From NCBI GenBank assembly GCA_900313125.1, contig OMPZ01000034.1, forward strand, positions 1 to 5,319: a DNA stretch of 5,319 nucleotides. Reading direction: 5' to 3'. The notes beneath the pieces are model-generated. The model was not told the DNA's origin. It worked only from the letters and a program-made list of their open reading frames with translations, and did no database searches. The DNA is from an uncultured Eubacteriales bacterium. Lineage in GTDB: Bacteria; Bacillota; Clostridia; Oscillospirales; Acutalibacteraceae. Positions 1 through 5,319 of this stretch are shown piece by piece. The stretch's first letter is position 1, and each line of letters begins with the position of its first letter. The translations under genes and the position numbers were made by a program.

Positions 1-1919
1 GCCTTGACGCTCGTCTTTTCCTTCGAGGTGACTGTTACCGTGATGTTCCCTGCCGTGGTGAATTTATCCGTGCTGTAGGAGACATTCGAGGTGACGTCCT
101 TTGTCGTGCCGTCGTTATATATGCCGTTGATCTTGATGCCCGTTTTGTCGAGCGCATCTCCGACGAAGTAACTCGTTTTGTTCGGTTTTGAGCTTACCGT
201 GAGCGACACGAGCTCGACCGCCGTGACCGTGATAGTAAAGCTCGTTTTGAGAGCGGCGTTCTTTTGCGAGCTGACTGTTACGGTGATAGTGCCCGCCTTT
301 GTAAGCTTGCTTTCGCTGTAATTTACGCTGTTTGTAACCTCGACCGTGCCGCCGTTGTTGTACGTTCCCATGACCTTTATGCCGGTCGGGTCGAAGGTCT
401 GACCGACGTAGTAGCTTGTCTTTGTCGGCTTGGCGGCAACGGAGATCGCCGTAAGCTCGACCGCCGTGACCGTAACGTTAAAGCTTGTCTTGACACCGGT
501 GTTTTCGGTCGATGTTACCGTCACCGTCTGAGTTCCTGCCGAAGAAAAAGTTTTCGGGGAATAGCTCACCTTTGATGTAACGTCGGCATTTTTACCGTTG
601 TTGTATGTGCCCGTCACCTTGATTCCCGCGGGGTCGAACGTCTCCCCCGTGAAATACGAGGTCTTTGCGGGCAGCGTCGTGACGGCGATCGAGGTAAGCT
701 CGACGTCGGTCACAGTCACCTTGAACGTGGTCTTTACACTCTCGTTCTGCGTAGATATCACGGTGATAGTCTGAACGCCTATAGTGGTCGATGAATAGCC
801 CTCGTACCTCACGCTGCCGCTGACATTCTCGCTTGTACCGTTGTTGAACGCGCCCGTCACTACGATGCCCGACGGGTCGAACGCGTCGCCCTTGTAGTAT
901 GTCGTTTTGCTCGGCAGCGACGTTACTGTCAGCGCGGTGATCTCGACAGACGTCACAGTTACGCTGAACGTTGTTTTCACGGTCTTGCCGCTGTCGGTAA
1001 AGGAGACCGTGATCGTCTTTGTGCCTGCCGTTTGGTCGAAGCCGGAGTAAGACACCCTGCTCGTCACCTCTGAGGTGATGCCGTTGTTGTACGCCGCCAT
1101 GACCTTGATGCCGGTCGGGTCAAAGCTTTCGCCGGAATAATAGCTGATCTTCGTCGGCTTTTTCGTGACGGTCAGCGAGGACACCTCTATCGCCTTGACG
1201 GTCACGGTAAAAGTCGTTTTGACAGAGCTGTTCTCATTCGAGGTGACAGTTATTGTGACCGTACCCGCGCTTTTCGATGAAAAGCCGCTGCACATTACGT
1301 TGTCGGTAACATCGACGGACGAACCGTCGCTGTATTTACCCATGACCTTCAGACCGTCGGAAACGAAGCTTTCGTTTACGAAGTAGCTCGTTTTGTTCGG
1401 GCTGCTCGTTACGGAGAGCGACTGCAGTACAGCCGGCTGTACTGCGACCGTGACCGTGAAGGTCGTTTTAACAGACGTATTCTCCTTCGAGGTGACCGTT
1501 ACAGTTACTGTGCCTGCGGTTTTAGATGAAAATCCGCTGTAATCGACCTTGCTCGTAACGTCGGCGGTCGAGTTGTCGCTGTAGGTGCCCGTGACCTTTA
1601 TGCCGTCGCTTGAAAAGCTCTCGCCGACGTAGTAGCTCGTTTTCGTCGGCTGCTTTGTTACGGCGATAGACGTAAGCTTTGCCGCCGCGACGGTAATATT
1701 GAACGACGTAGTTATCGTGCCGTTGCCGTAAACGACGGTGATAGTTTTCGTACCTGCCGCTGCGGCGGAGAAGCCGCGGAAATCACACATACTTGTGACG
1801 TCCTTCGTCGAGCCGTCGGTATACTTCGCCGTGACGACTGCGCCCGTCTTGTCGAGCGCGCTGTCGCCGATCTCGTATGTGGTTTTTGTCGGCAGCTTTG
1901 TCATAGAAATGGAGCTGAT
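1..1919 (-). repeat. Eight tandem Ig-like coding repeats, 243-bp period
   Basis: The conserved proline codon of the x-P-x-K-T motif lies at plus-strand positions 1890, 1647, 1398, 1155, 912, 669, 426 and 183. All intervals are 243 bp (81 residues) except 1647 to 1398, which is 249 bp. The approximate units are 1677-1919, 1428-1676, 1185-1427, 942-1184, 699-941, 456-698, 213-455 and 1-212 (incomplete). The copies are clearly related at protein level but diverged in DNA, so they are old duplications. Units 3-8 are joined by a V-E-[LIV] type linker, while the first two linkers differ (AAAKL and VQPAV). Unit 1 is the most distinct, with a shorter variant of the strand before its end (VVYGNGTITTSF). 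Confidence 0.92.
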
Positions 1920-2441
1920 CGTTTTCGGCTGTATGATCTGAAGGTCAAGCAGGCTTGAGCTTAGGTTTGTCATTCCCTTGCCGCCGGAAAAGCCATAAAA
2001 TTCGTTGACCTCAAGCGTGATGGTCTTGCTCGCCGAGTCGATGCCGACATTGTTGCGCAGCTCTATCCTTGCGAGCTCCGTTTTTGACGAGAAGGTCTTG
2101 CCCTTCTCCGAATCGTACAGGATACTCAGGCAGCACTCTCTTTCGTAGCCGTCGTAGTCGGGTGCGAAAACCATATTGCCGCCCGTAGCGTTTGAGCCGA
2201 TCGTCGCGCCCTCGGGGTGGGTGTAGGAGTCAAGACCCTTCAGGCGGAACGATATGCCCTGAATAGTCGTTCCGGCGTCAACGTAGACGACCGCGTAGGC
2301 GGATTCGCTCGCGGGCATCGTCACCGTACCGCTGAGCGAATTGCCCGAGGTCTCAGGAACTGTCGCCGCTATCGCCGACAGCGGCAGACAGGTCAGTATC
2401 ATTATTGCTGTGAGTGTTAAACATAGGAGCTTTTTAAACAT
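1..2441 (-). CDS. Exported surface protein with tandem group-3 bacterial Ig-like domains (3' end outside window)
   Basis: The reading frame is open from ATG at 2441 to the left edge, giving 813 codons with no stop. The start is set by GGAGGG at 2448-2453, six bases upstream. Residues 1-26 form a Sec signal peptide: MFKKLL, a hydrophobic core, then a small-residue end (SAIAA) that suits signal peptidase I. The Cys at residue 18 is preceded by Leu-Thr, a poor lipobox. Residues about 27-170 are a single domain rich in beta-type sequence. Residues 175-813 are eight tandem units of about 81 residues, each with a conserved core (V-T-x-x-P-x-K-T-x-Y, G-[DE]-x-[FL]-x-x-x-G, Y-x-[DN]-G, V-T, aG-x-x-T-[IV]-T-V, a terminal T-V-T-V). 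This matches my memory of the Big_3 family (PF07523). Such arrays normally act as extracellular stalks or adhesion spacers. The ligand and the cell-wall anchor cannot be seen, because the C-terminus is missing. The architecture is clear; the function is inferred. Confidence 0.9.
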   Translation of the reverse strand, partial: MFKKLLCLTLTAIMILTCLPLSAIAATVPETSGNSLSGTVTMPASESAYAVVYVDAGTTIQGISFRLKGLDSYTHPEGATIGSNATGGNMVFAPDYDGYERECCLSILYDSEKGKTFSSKTELARIELRNNVGIDSASKTITLEVNEFYGFSGGKGMTNLSSSLLDLQIIQPKTISSISMTKLPTKTTYEIGDSALDKTGAVVTAKYTDGSTKDVTSMCDFRGFSAAAAGTKTITVVYGNGTITTSFNITVAAAKLTSIAVTKQPTKTSYYVGESFSSDGIKVTGTYSDNSTADVTSKVDYSGFSSKTAGTVTVTVTSKENTSVKTTFTVTVAVQPAVLQSLSVTSSPNKTSYFVNESFVSDGLKVMGKYSDGSSVDVTDNVMCSGFSSKSAGTVTITVTSNENSSVKTTFTVTVKAIEVSSLTVTKKPTKISYYSGESFDPTGIKVMAAYNNGITSEVTSRVSYSGFDQTAGTKTITVSFTDSGKTVKTTFSVTVTSVEITALTVTSLPSKTTYYKGDAFDPSGIVVTGAFNNGTSENVSGSVRYEGYSSTTIGVQTITVISTQNESVKTTFKVTVTDVELTSIAVTTLPAKTSYFTGETFDPAGIKVTGTYNNGKNADVTSKVSYSPKTFSSAGTQTVTVTSTENTGVKTSFNVTVTAVELTAISVAAKPTKTSYYVGQTFDPTGIKVMGTYNNGGTVEVTNSVNYSESKLTKAGTITVTVSSQKNAALKTSFTITVTAVELVSLTVSSKPNKTSYFVGDALDKTGIKINGIYNDGTTKDVTSNVSYSTDKFTTAGNITVTVTSKEKTSVK
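1424..1445. repeat. 22-bp perfect palindrome at an Ig repeat junction
   Basis: The left arm GCAGTACAGCC (1424-1434) is followed directly by its exact reverse complement (1435-1445). It lies within the coding frame and encodes A-V-Q-P-A-V-L on the minus strand. It spans the linker between Ig units 2 and 3, the only junction where the period is 6 bp longer. In RNA it could fold, with a few central bases left as loop. No T-run follows it, so it is not a typical terminator. Confidence 0.8.
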
Positions 2442-2447
2442 CTCGAT

Positions 2448-2453
2448 CCCTCC
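2448..2453 (-). promoter_or_regulatory. Ribosome binding site of the Ig-like protein gene
   Basis: GGAGGG on the minus strand ends six bases before the ATG at 2441. It is a strong Shine-Dalgarno match and fixes the start of an ORF whose stop is not in the window. Confidence 0.85.
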
Positions 2454-2469
2454 GCGAATTTATAATATT

Positions 2470-2498
2470 ATTCTAACACACGAGTGTAATTTTGTAAA
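2470..2498 (-). promoter_or_regulatory. Predicted sigma-A type promoter of the Ig-like protein gene
   Basis: On the minus strand, the -35 element TTTACA (2493-2498) and the -10 element TAGAAT (2470-2475) each match the consensus at five of six positions, with a 17-bp spacer. The surroundings are AT-rich and the ATG lies about 30 bases downstream of the -10 box. This suggests that the surface-protein gene has its own promoter and is not only a downstream member of the feo operon. The prediction comes from sequence alone. Confidence 0.65.
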
Positions 2499-2508
2499 TG
2501 TTTTACAA
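2492..2508. promoter_or_regulatory. Candidate operator: 7-3-7 palindrome over the -35 box
   Basis: TTGTAAA (2492-2498) and TTTACAA (2502-2508) are perfect inverted repeats with three bases between them. One arm contains the whole -35 hexamer of the predicted promoter. A dyad in this position is typical of a dimeric repressor site. I do not recognise the motif as belonging to a named regulator, and it is not an obvious Fur box. In such an AT-rich stretch chance remains possible. Confidence 0.4.
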
Positions 2509-2553
2509 GAAAAAACTTCCATATTTTTATTTGATATATATGTTGCCATAAAA

Positions 2554-4422
2554 TCACGCTATCCCCGCGATGAAGCACACCGCGTTGATAACGGCGCACA
2601 GCAGCGTGCCTGTTACAAACGGCAGCGCTATCGACAGCAGCGTCCACTTGACGCTTTTTGTTTCCTTATATATCGTCAGGCACGTTGTCGAGCAGGGAAA
2701 ATGAAACATCGAGAACACGATCACGCACACCGCCGTTACGGGAGTCCAGCCGTGTGACGACAGTATCGCCGAAAGCGAGGTCACGTCGGGCAGCTCGGTG
2801 AGCGTCAGATCCTGCATATAGATCATCAGCGTTATCGGCAGCACTATCTCGTTTGCGGGAAAGCCGAGAATAAACGCGGCAAGTATCGCGCCGTCAAGCC
2901 CTATCAGCGACGCGAACGGGTCGAGAAGCTCCGTAAAGTGCGAGATCAGCGAAATTCCGCCTACGCTTACGTTTGCAAGCAGCCATATCACAAGTCCGGC
3001 GGGCGCCGCCACAACTACGGCGCGAAGCAGTACAAAGAGCGTTCTGTCAAAGATCGAGCGGACTATCACTTTGCCTATCTGCGGCTTTCTGTACGGCGGC
3101 AGCTCGAGCACGAACGACGACCGCTGACCTTTGAGCGCCGTTTTTGACAGCAGCTTTGACGCGGCGAGCGACATGAGAACCGCGATCACTATGAACAGCA
3201 GCAGAATTGACGCCTTCGCAAGCGACGAGCCGACTCCGCTCAGCGCCGAGCAAAAAAAGATCGTGATAACGGAAATTATCATCGGGAAACGCCCGTTGCA
3301 GGGGATAAAGCTGTTTGTCAGCATGGCGATGAGCCTTTCGCGCGGAGAGTCGATTATCCTGCAGCCCGTTACGGCGCAGGCGTTGCAGCCGAAGCCCATC
3401 GCTGTGGTGAGCGACTGCTTGCCGTGCGCGCCGGCGCAGCGAAAGCACGAATCGAGGTTGAACGCTATGCGCGGAAGGTAGCCGGAGTCCTCAAGCAGGG
3501 TGAACAGCGGAAAGAATATCGCCATAGGCGGCAGCATCACCGACACCACCCATGTGAGCGTTGTGTACACGCCGTCGATAAGCAGAGAGACTAACCGCTC
3601 GGAAGCCCCCGCGCCGAGAAGAAGCTCCTTCAAAACGCCGCCGCCCTTTGAGAAAAGCCCGCTCAAAAGCTGTGACGGGTAGTTCGCGCCGACGATCGTT
3701 ATCCAGAAAATGCCGAGCAAAAGCAGGAGCATTATCGGGATACCGAAACGCTTTGACAGCAATGCCTTGTCGATCCTTCTGTCGGTCAGGTCGGCAGCCT
3801 TTCCGTTCGTTTTGCAGCAGGCACTAAGCACCTGCGCGGCAAGCGCACCGGGGTCGCCGATAACGCGTTTTTCCGGCGCGTCCGATTCTGCCGCGCTCTC
3901 TATCGAAAACTTGAGCCGATCGAGACCCTTGCCGTTTCTTGCCGCCGTCGCCGTGACGGGTACGCCGAGCATTTCGGACATTTTATCGACATCGACCGAG
4001 ATCCCCTTTTTCTTCGCTTCGTCGATAAGGTTCAGGCAGACTATCGCCCTCGACGGCGAGCTTGAAAGAATATCGGCGGCAAAATTCAGATTTCTTTCCA
4101 GACACACGGCGTCGATAACTATAACCAGCACGTCGTATTCGCCGCTGTAAATGTAATCGCAAGCCGCTTTTTCCTCGGCGGACGACGGCGTCATCGAATA
4201 TGTACCCGGCAGGTCGAGTATACTGTATCTCCTGCCGTGAAACGTGTATTCGCCCATAGCGTTCTCTACGGTTTTTCCCGTCCAGTTGCCCGTATGCTGG
4301 TGCATTCCCGTAAAGCTGTTGAAGATGGTGCTCTTCCCCACGTTCGGGTTGCCTATCAGCGCGACGGTGTAGTCGGCGGCTCGCTTTTGTTTTCGTTTCT
4401 CGGAAAAAATATGTCCGTTTAT
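2554..4422 (-). CDS. feoB: Ferrous iron transporter FeoB, apparently with a non-ATG start
   Basis: FeoB imports Fe(II) across the cytoplasmic membrane, using an N-terminal GTPase domain linked to a polytopic channel. With the ATA at 4422 as start the protein has 622 residues. G-domain motifs: G1 GNPNVGKST (24-32), switch I/G2 TGNWTGKTVEN (about 44-54), G3 DLPG (70-73), G4 NLID (131-134) and a G5-like TATAARNGKG (about 157-166). The membrane region starts near 228 with about eight to nine hydrophobic segments. The two gate regions show MGFGCNACAV (near 343) and SFIPCNGRFP (near 371-380), plus a C-terminal FPCSTTCLTIYKET. The protein is at the short end for the family, and the NWTGKT and PCNGRFP variants resemble the short clostridial FeoB group. 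No ATG, GTG or TTG occurs upstream of the GTG at 4341, which lies inside the P-loop and cannot be the true start. AGGAGG at 4431-4436 points to ATA (4422, spacing 8) or ATT (4425, spacing 5). The function is secure; the exact start is not. Confidence 0.93.
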   Translation of the reverse strand: MNGHIFSEKRKQKRAADYTVALIGNPNVGKSTIFNSFTGMHQHTGNWTGKTVENAMGEYTFHGRRYSILDLPGTYSMTPSSAEEKAACDYIYSGEYDVLVIVIDAVCLERNLNFAADILSSSPSRAIVCLNLIDEAKKKGISVDVDKMSEMLGVPVTATAARNGKGLDRLKFSIESAAESDAPEKRVIGDPGALAAQVLSACCKTNGKAADLTDRRIDKALLSKRFGIPIMLLLLLGIFWITIVGANYPSQLLSGLFSKGGGVLKELLLGAGASERLVSLLIDGVYTTLTWVVSVMLPPMAIFFPLFTLLEDSGYLPRIAFNLDSCFRCAGAHGKQSLTTAMGFGCNACAVTGCRIIDSPRERLIAMLTNSFIPCNGRFPMIISVITIFFCSALSGVGSSLAKASILLLFIVIAVLMSLAASKLLSKTALKGQRSSFVLELPPYRKPQIGKVIVRSIFDRTLFVLLRAVVVAAPAGLVIWLLANVSVGGISLISHFTELLDPFASLIGLDGAILAAFILGFPANEIVLPITLMIYMQDLTLTELPDVTSLSAILSSHGWTPVTAVCVIVFSMFHFPCSTTCLTIYKETKSVKWTLLSIALPFVTGTLLCAVINAVCFIAGIA

Positions 4423-4430
4423 AATGATCG

Positions 4431-4436
4431 CCTCCT
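4431..4436 (-). promoter_or_regulatory. Ribosome binding site that decides the feoB start
   Basis: A perfect AGGAGG on the minus strand. The downstream in-frame codons are ATC (spacing 2), ATT (spacing 5), ATA (spacing 8), AAC and GGA. The other two genes with visible starts here keep 7 bases between GGAGG and the start codon, so ATA at 4422 fits best and ATT at 4425 second. Translation from either includes the beta strand and P-loop needed for GTP binding. Confidence 0.7.
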
Positions 4437-4456
4437 GTAGTATTCCTAAAGAAAGC

Positions 4457-4479
4457 GCCCGGCAGAAAAATTACCGGGC
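4457..4479 (-). promoter_or_regulatory. GC-rich hairpin between feoA and feoB
   Basis: GCCCGG and CCGGGC arms (6 bp, extendable by a G-U pair and one A-U pair) enclose an AT-rich loop. On the transcribed strand the hairpin is followed by GCTTTCTTT, a broken U-rich tract, and then by the feoB ribosome binding site about 20 bases further on. It may be a partial terminator or attenuator that sets the feoA to feoB ratio, or an mRNA-stabilising structure. The U-tract is too weak for a confident terminator call. Confidence 0.4.
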
Positions 4480-4526
4480 ATCTGTTATTCTTGGACGCAG
4501 CCTGTGAGATTCGTTCGGATATGCTT

Positions 4527-4778
4527 CTATACTGCGGCGCGCATATCGTGTACGATACCGTTGATACCTTCGGCGTCGCGCGTTCTCACGGCGATGACGG
4601 CGCCGCTCACTCTGACCGCGATCGGGCTGCCGCCAAAGCCGACATACAGCTTATCTACGACGGCGCCCTTCAAAAAGCCAAGCTCGCCGAGCCGTGTTTT
4701 TATCGGCAGACCGTCGTCTATCTTTGTGATCTGCAGGCTGCCGTTTACGGGCAGCGCAGCAAGAGTTGCCGTGTGCAT
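4527..4778 (-). CDS. feoA: Ferrous iron transport protein FeoA
   Basis: An 83-residue cytoplasmic protein with the SH3-like fold of FeoA, which binds or modulates FeoB during Fe(II) uptake. Visible family features are an opening segment of the type L-A-x-L-P-V-N-G, then I-T-K-I at about residues 17-20, a central R-L-G-E-L-G-F-L-K-G (29-38) close to the usual R-L-x-x-L-G-(FIL)-x-x-G signature, and a closing P-I-A-V-R-V-S-G-(x)3-A-V-R-T strand pair (52-66). The length is normal for the family. The start at 4778 is set by GGAGG (4786-4790), seven bases upstream. The same frame is open further upstream to 4940, but that extension crosses the ilvE terminator and is not coding. The stop is TAG, about 100 bases before feoB, the expected partner. 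No second feoA or feoC is seen. Confidence 0.93.
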   Translation of the reverse strand: MHTATLAALPVNGSLQITKIDDGLPIKTRLGELGFLKGAVVDKLYVGFGGSPIAVRVSGAVIAVRTRDAEGINGIVHDMRAAV

Positions 4779-4785
4779 ATACTCA

Positions 4786-4790
4786 CCTCC
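4786..4790 (-). promoter_or_regulatory. Ribosome binding site of feoA
   Basis: GGAGG, within a longer GGAGGTGA match to the 16S rRNA 3' end, ends seven bases before the ATG at 4778. It selects this ATG over upstream in-frame codons that would run through the terminator. Confidence 0.85.
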
Positions 4791-4811
4791 GTGGGTGCTG
4801 TGTATACTTCC

Positions 4812-4842
4812 ATGATATGCAAAAAGGTTTTTTCGGTGACAA
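4812..4842 (-). promoter_or_regulatory. Possible feoAB promoter abutting the ilvE terminator
   Basis: On the minus strand TTGTCA (4837-4842) and TATCAT (4812-4817) each match the sigma-A consensus at five of six positions, but the spacer is 19 bp, longer than ideal. The -35 box begins inside the T-tract of the ilvE terminator. The feoA ATG is about 34 bases downstream of the -10 box. A TATACA at 4800-4805 is an alternative -10 without a good -35. No convincing Fur- or DtxR-type operator was recognised. Confidence 0.4.
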
Positions 4843-4874
4843 AAAGGCAGCAGAGCGTGATGCCCTGCTGCCTT
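4841..4874 (-). terminator. Rho-independent terminator of ilvE
   Basis: The arms are AAGGCAGCAGGGC (4862-4874 read on the minus strand) and GCTCTGCTGCCTT (4844-4856). They form a 13-bp stem with a single G-U pair and a five-base loop, followed on the minus strand by a run of five T (4845-4841, overlapping the end of the stem). It lies 25 bases after the ilvE stop codon and separates ilvE from feoAB. The A-run on the other side of the stem is interrupted, so it looks mainly one-directional. Confidence 0.9.
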
Positions 4875-4899
4875 ACAGCGATCGTTATTTATTTTCTTA

Positions 4900-5319
4900 T
4901 CAGTCGCAAACCTTAACTCTCCAGCCGAACGGATCGTCAAGCTTACCGTACTGGATACCTGTCATTGTGTCGTAGAGTCTCTGGCTGAGCTCGCCGATCT
5001 CACCATTGTTGATGACCATAACGTCGTCAACGTATCTGAGCTTGCCTACCGGGGAGATAACGGCTGCAGTACCTGTGCCGAATACTTCCTCAAGCTTGCC
5101 TGTGTGCTGAGCCTCGAGCAGCTCGTCAACGGAGATCTTTCTCTCCTCTACCTCGTAGCCCCAGCTCTTGCAAAGCTCGATCGTCGAATTTCTCGTTACG
5201 CCCGGAAGGATAGAACCGTTGAGCATAGGAGTAACTACCTTGCCGTCGATCTTGAAGAAGATGTTCATGGAGCCGACTTCCTCGATGTACTTGCGCTCAA
5301 CGCCGTCGAGCCAAAGCAC
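4900..5319 (-). CDS. ilvE: Branched-chain amino acid aminotransferase, C-terminal part (5' end outside window)
   Basis: IlvE is a PLP-dependent class IV aminotransferase that interconverts leucine, isoleucine or valine with their 2-oxo acids, using glutamate/2-oxoglutarate (EC 2.6.1.42). The window holds the last 139 codons of a protein that usually has about 340-360 residues. Recognisable segments are LWLDGVERKYIEEVGSMN (residues 2-19 of the fragment), then NIFFKIDG, LNGSILPGVTRNSTIEL, the ERKIS strand, and EVFGTGTAAVISPVG, the loop that contacts the PLP phosphate. The tail GKLDDPFGWRVKV also fits the family. The catalytic lysine lies in the missing upstream part. The GTG at the very edge is an internal valine codon, not a start. 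The gene ends in TAA and is followed by its own terminator, so it is not part of the feo unit. Confidence 0.95.
   Translation of the reverse strand: MLWLDGVERKYIEEVGSMNIFFKIDGKVVTPMLNGSILPGVTRNSTIELCKSWGYEVEERKISVDELLEAQHTGKLEEVFGTGTAAVISPVGKLRYVDDVMVINNGEIGELSQRLYDTMTGIQYGKLDDPFGWRVKVCD

Noticed and set aside
2388..2390. Lipobox cysteine at residue 18 of the Ig-like protein
   Set aside because: The residue before Cys is Thr, not Gly, Ala or Ser, and a good signal peptidase I site (SAIAA) follows. A lipoprotein is unlikely.
264..2420. Plus-strand ORFs of 60-140 codons across the Ig-like gene
   Set aside because: They are mirror frames of a repetitive, strongly coding minus-strand gene. Their sequences show no domain pattern and they lack good ribosome binding sites.
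2509..2553. Terminator after feoB
   Set aside because: The stretch is AT-rich with a T-run, but I find no GC-rich stem in front of it. A terminator is not supported.
2938..4150. Several ORFs on both strands inside feoB
   Set aside because: The minus-strand feoB frame carries all the family motifs; the others are shadows, arginine- and serine-rich with no recognisable family.
4452..4483. Tiny minus-strand ORF (MPGNFSAGRFL) spanning the feoA-feoB hairpin
   Set aside because: There is no ribosome binding site before its ATG and only 11 codons. It has no regulatory codon run, so a leader peptide cannot be supported.
4821..4832. AAAAAGGTTTTT upstream of feoA as an iron-regulator operator
   Set aside because: The arms pair, but the centre GG is not symmetric and the motif does not resemble the Fur or DtxR-type consensus sequences I know. 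It is likely just A/T tracts.
4779..4940. N-terminal extension of feoA to 4940
   Set aside because: It would cover the ilvE terminator and stop codon. A strong ribosome binding site marks the start at 4778 and the length from there is normal for FeoA.

Overview
The window looks like a chromosomal segment of a Gram-positive Firmicute, most likely a gut Clostridia/Ruminococcaceae-type organism. This rests on the mid-GC composition judged by eye, strong AGGAGG-type ribosome binding sites, a short clostridial-style FeoB, and a secreted protein built from group-3 bacterial Ig-like repeats. No marker gene fixes the species.

All genes lie on the minus strand, so transcription runs from high to low coordinates. 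At the right edge is the C-terminal part of a branched-chain amino acid aminotransferase (ilvE, 4900-5319), closed by a strong intrinsic terminator (4841-4874). A two-gene ferrous iron uptake unit follows: feoA (4527-4778) and feoB (2554-4422), separated by about 100 bases that contain a GC-rich hairpin. After a 112-base gap with a well-formed promoter and a palindrome over its -35 box, a large exported surface protein starts at 2441 and runs off the left edge. Its visible 813 residues are a signal peptide, a roughly 145-residue N-terminal domain, and eight tandem Ig-like units with an almost exact 243-bp period.

FeoA and FeoB work together: FeoB is the GTPase-linked membrane Fe(II) importer and FeoA is its small SH3-like cytoplasmic partner. 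IlvE belongs to unrelated amino acid metabolism and is separated by its terminator. The Ig-like protein has its own promoter and is probably a separate transcription unit. There is no visible terminator after feoB, so some read-through is possible.

I see no RNA gene, CRISPR array, insertion sequence or obviously new multi-gene system. The points most worth a second look are: feoB has no ATG, GTG or TTG start in any frame across the region where it must begin, and appears to use ATA or ATT; a perfect 7-3-7 palindrome covers the -35 box of the surface-protein gene; and a 22-bp perfect palindrome sits exactly where the Ig repeat period is broken by 6 bp.
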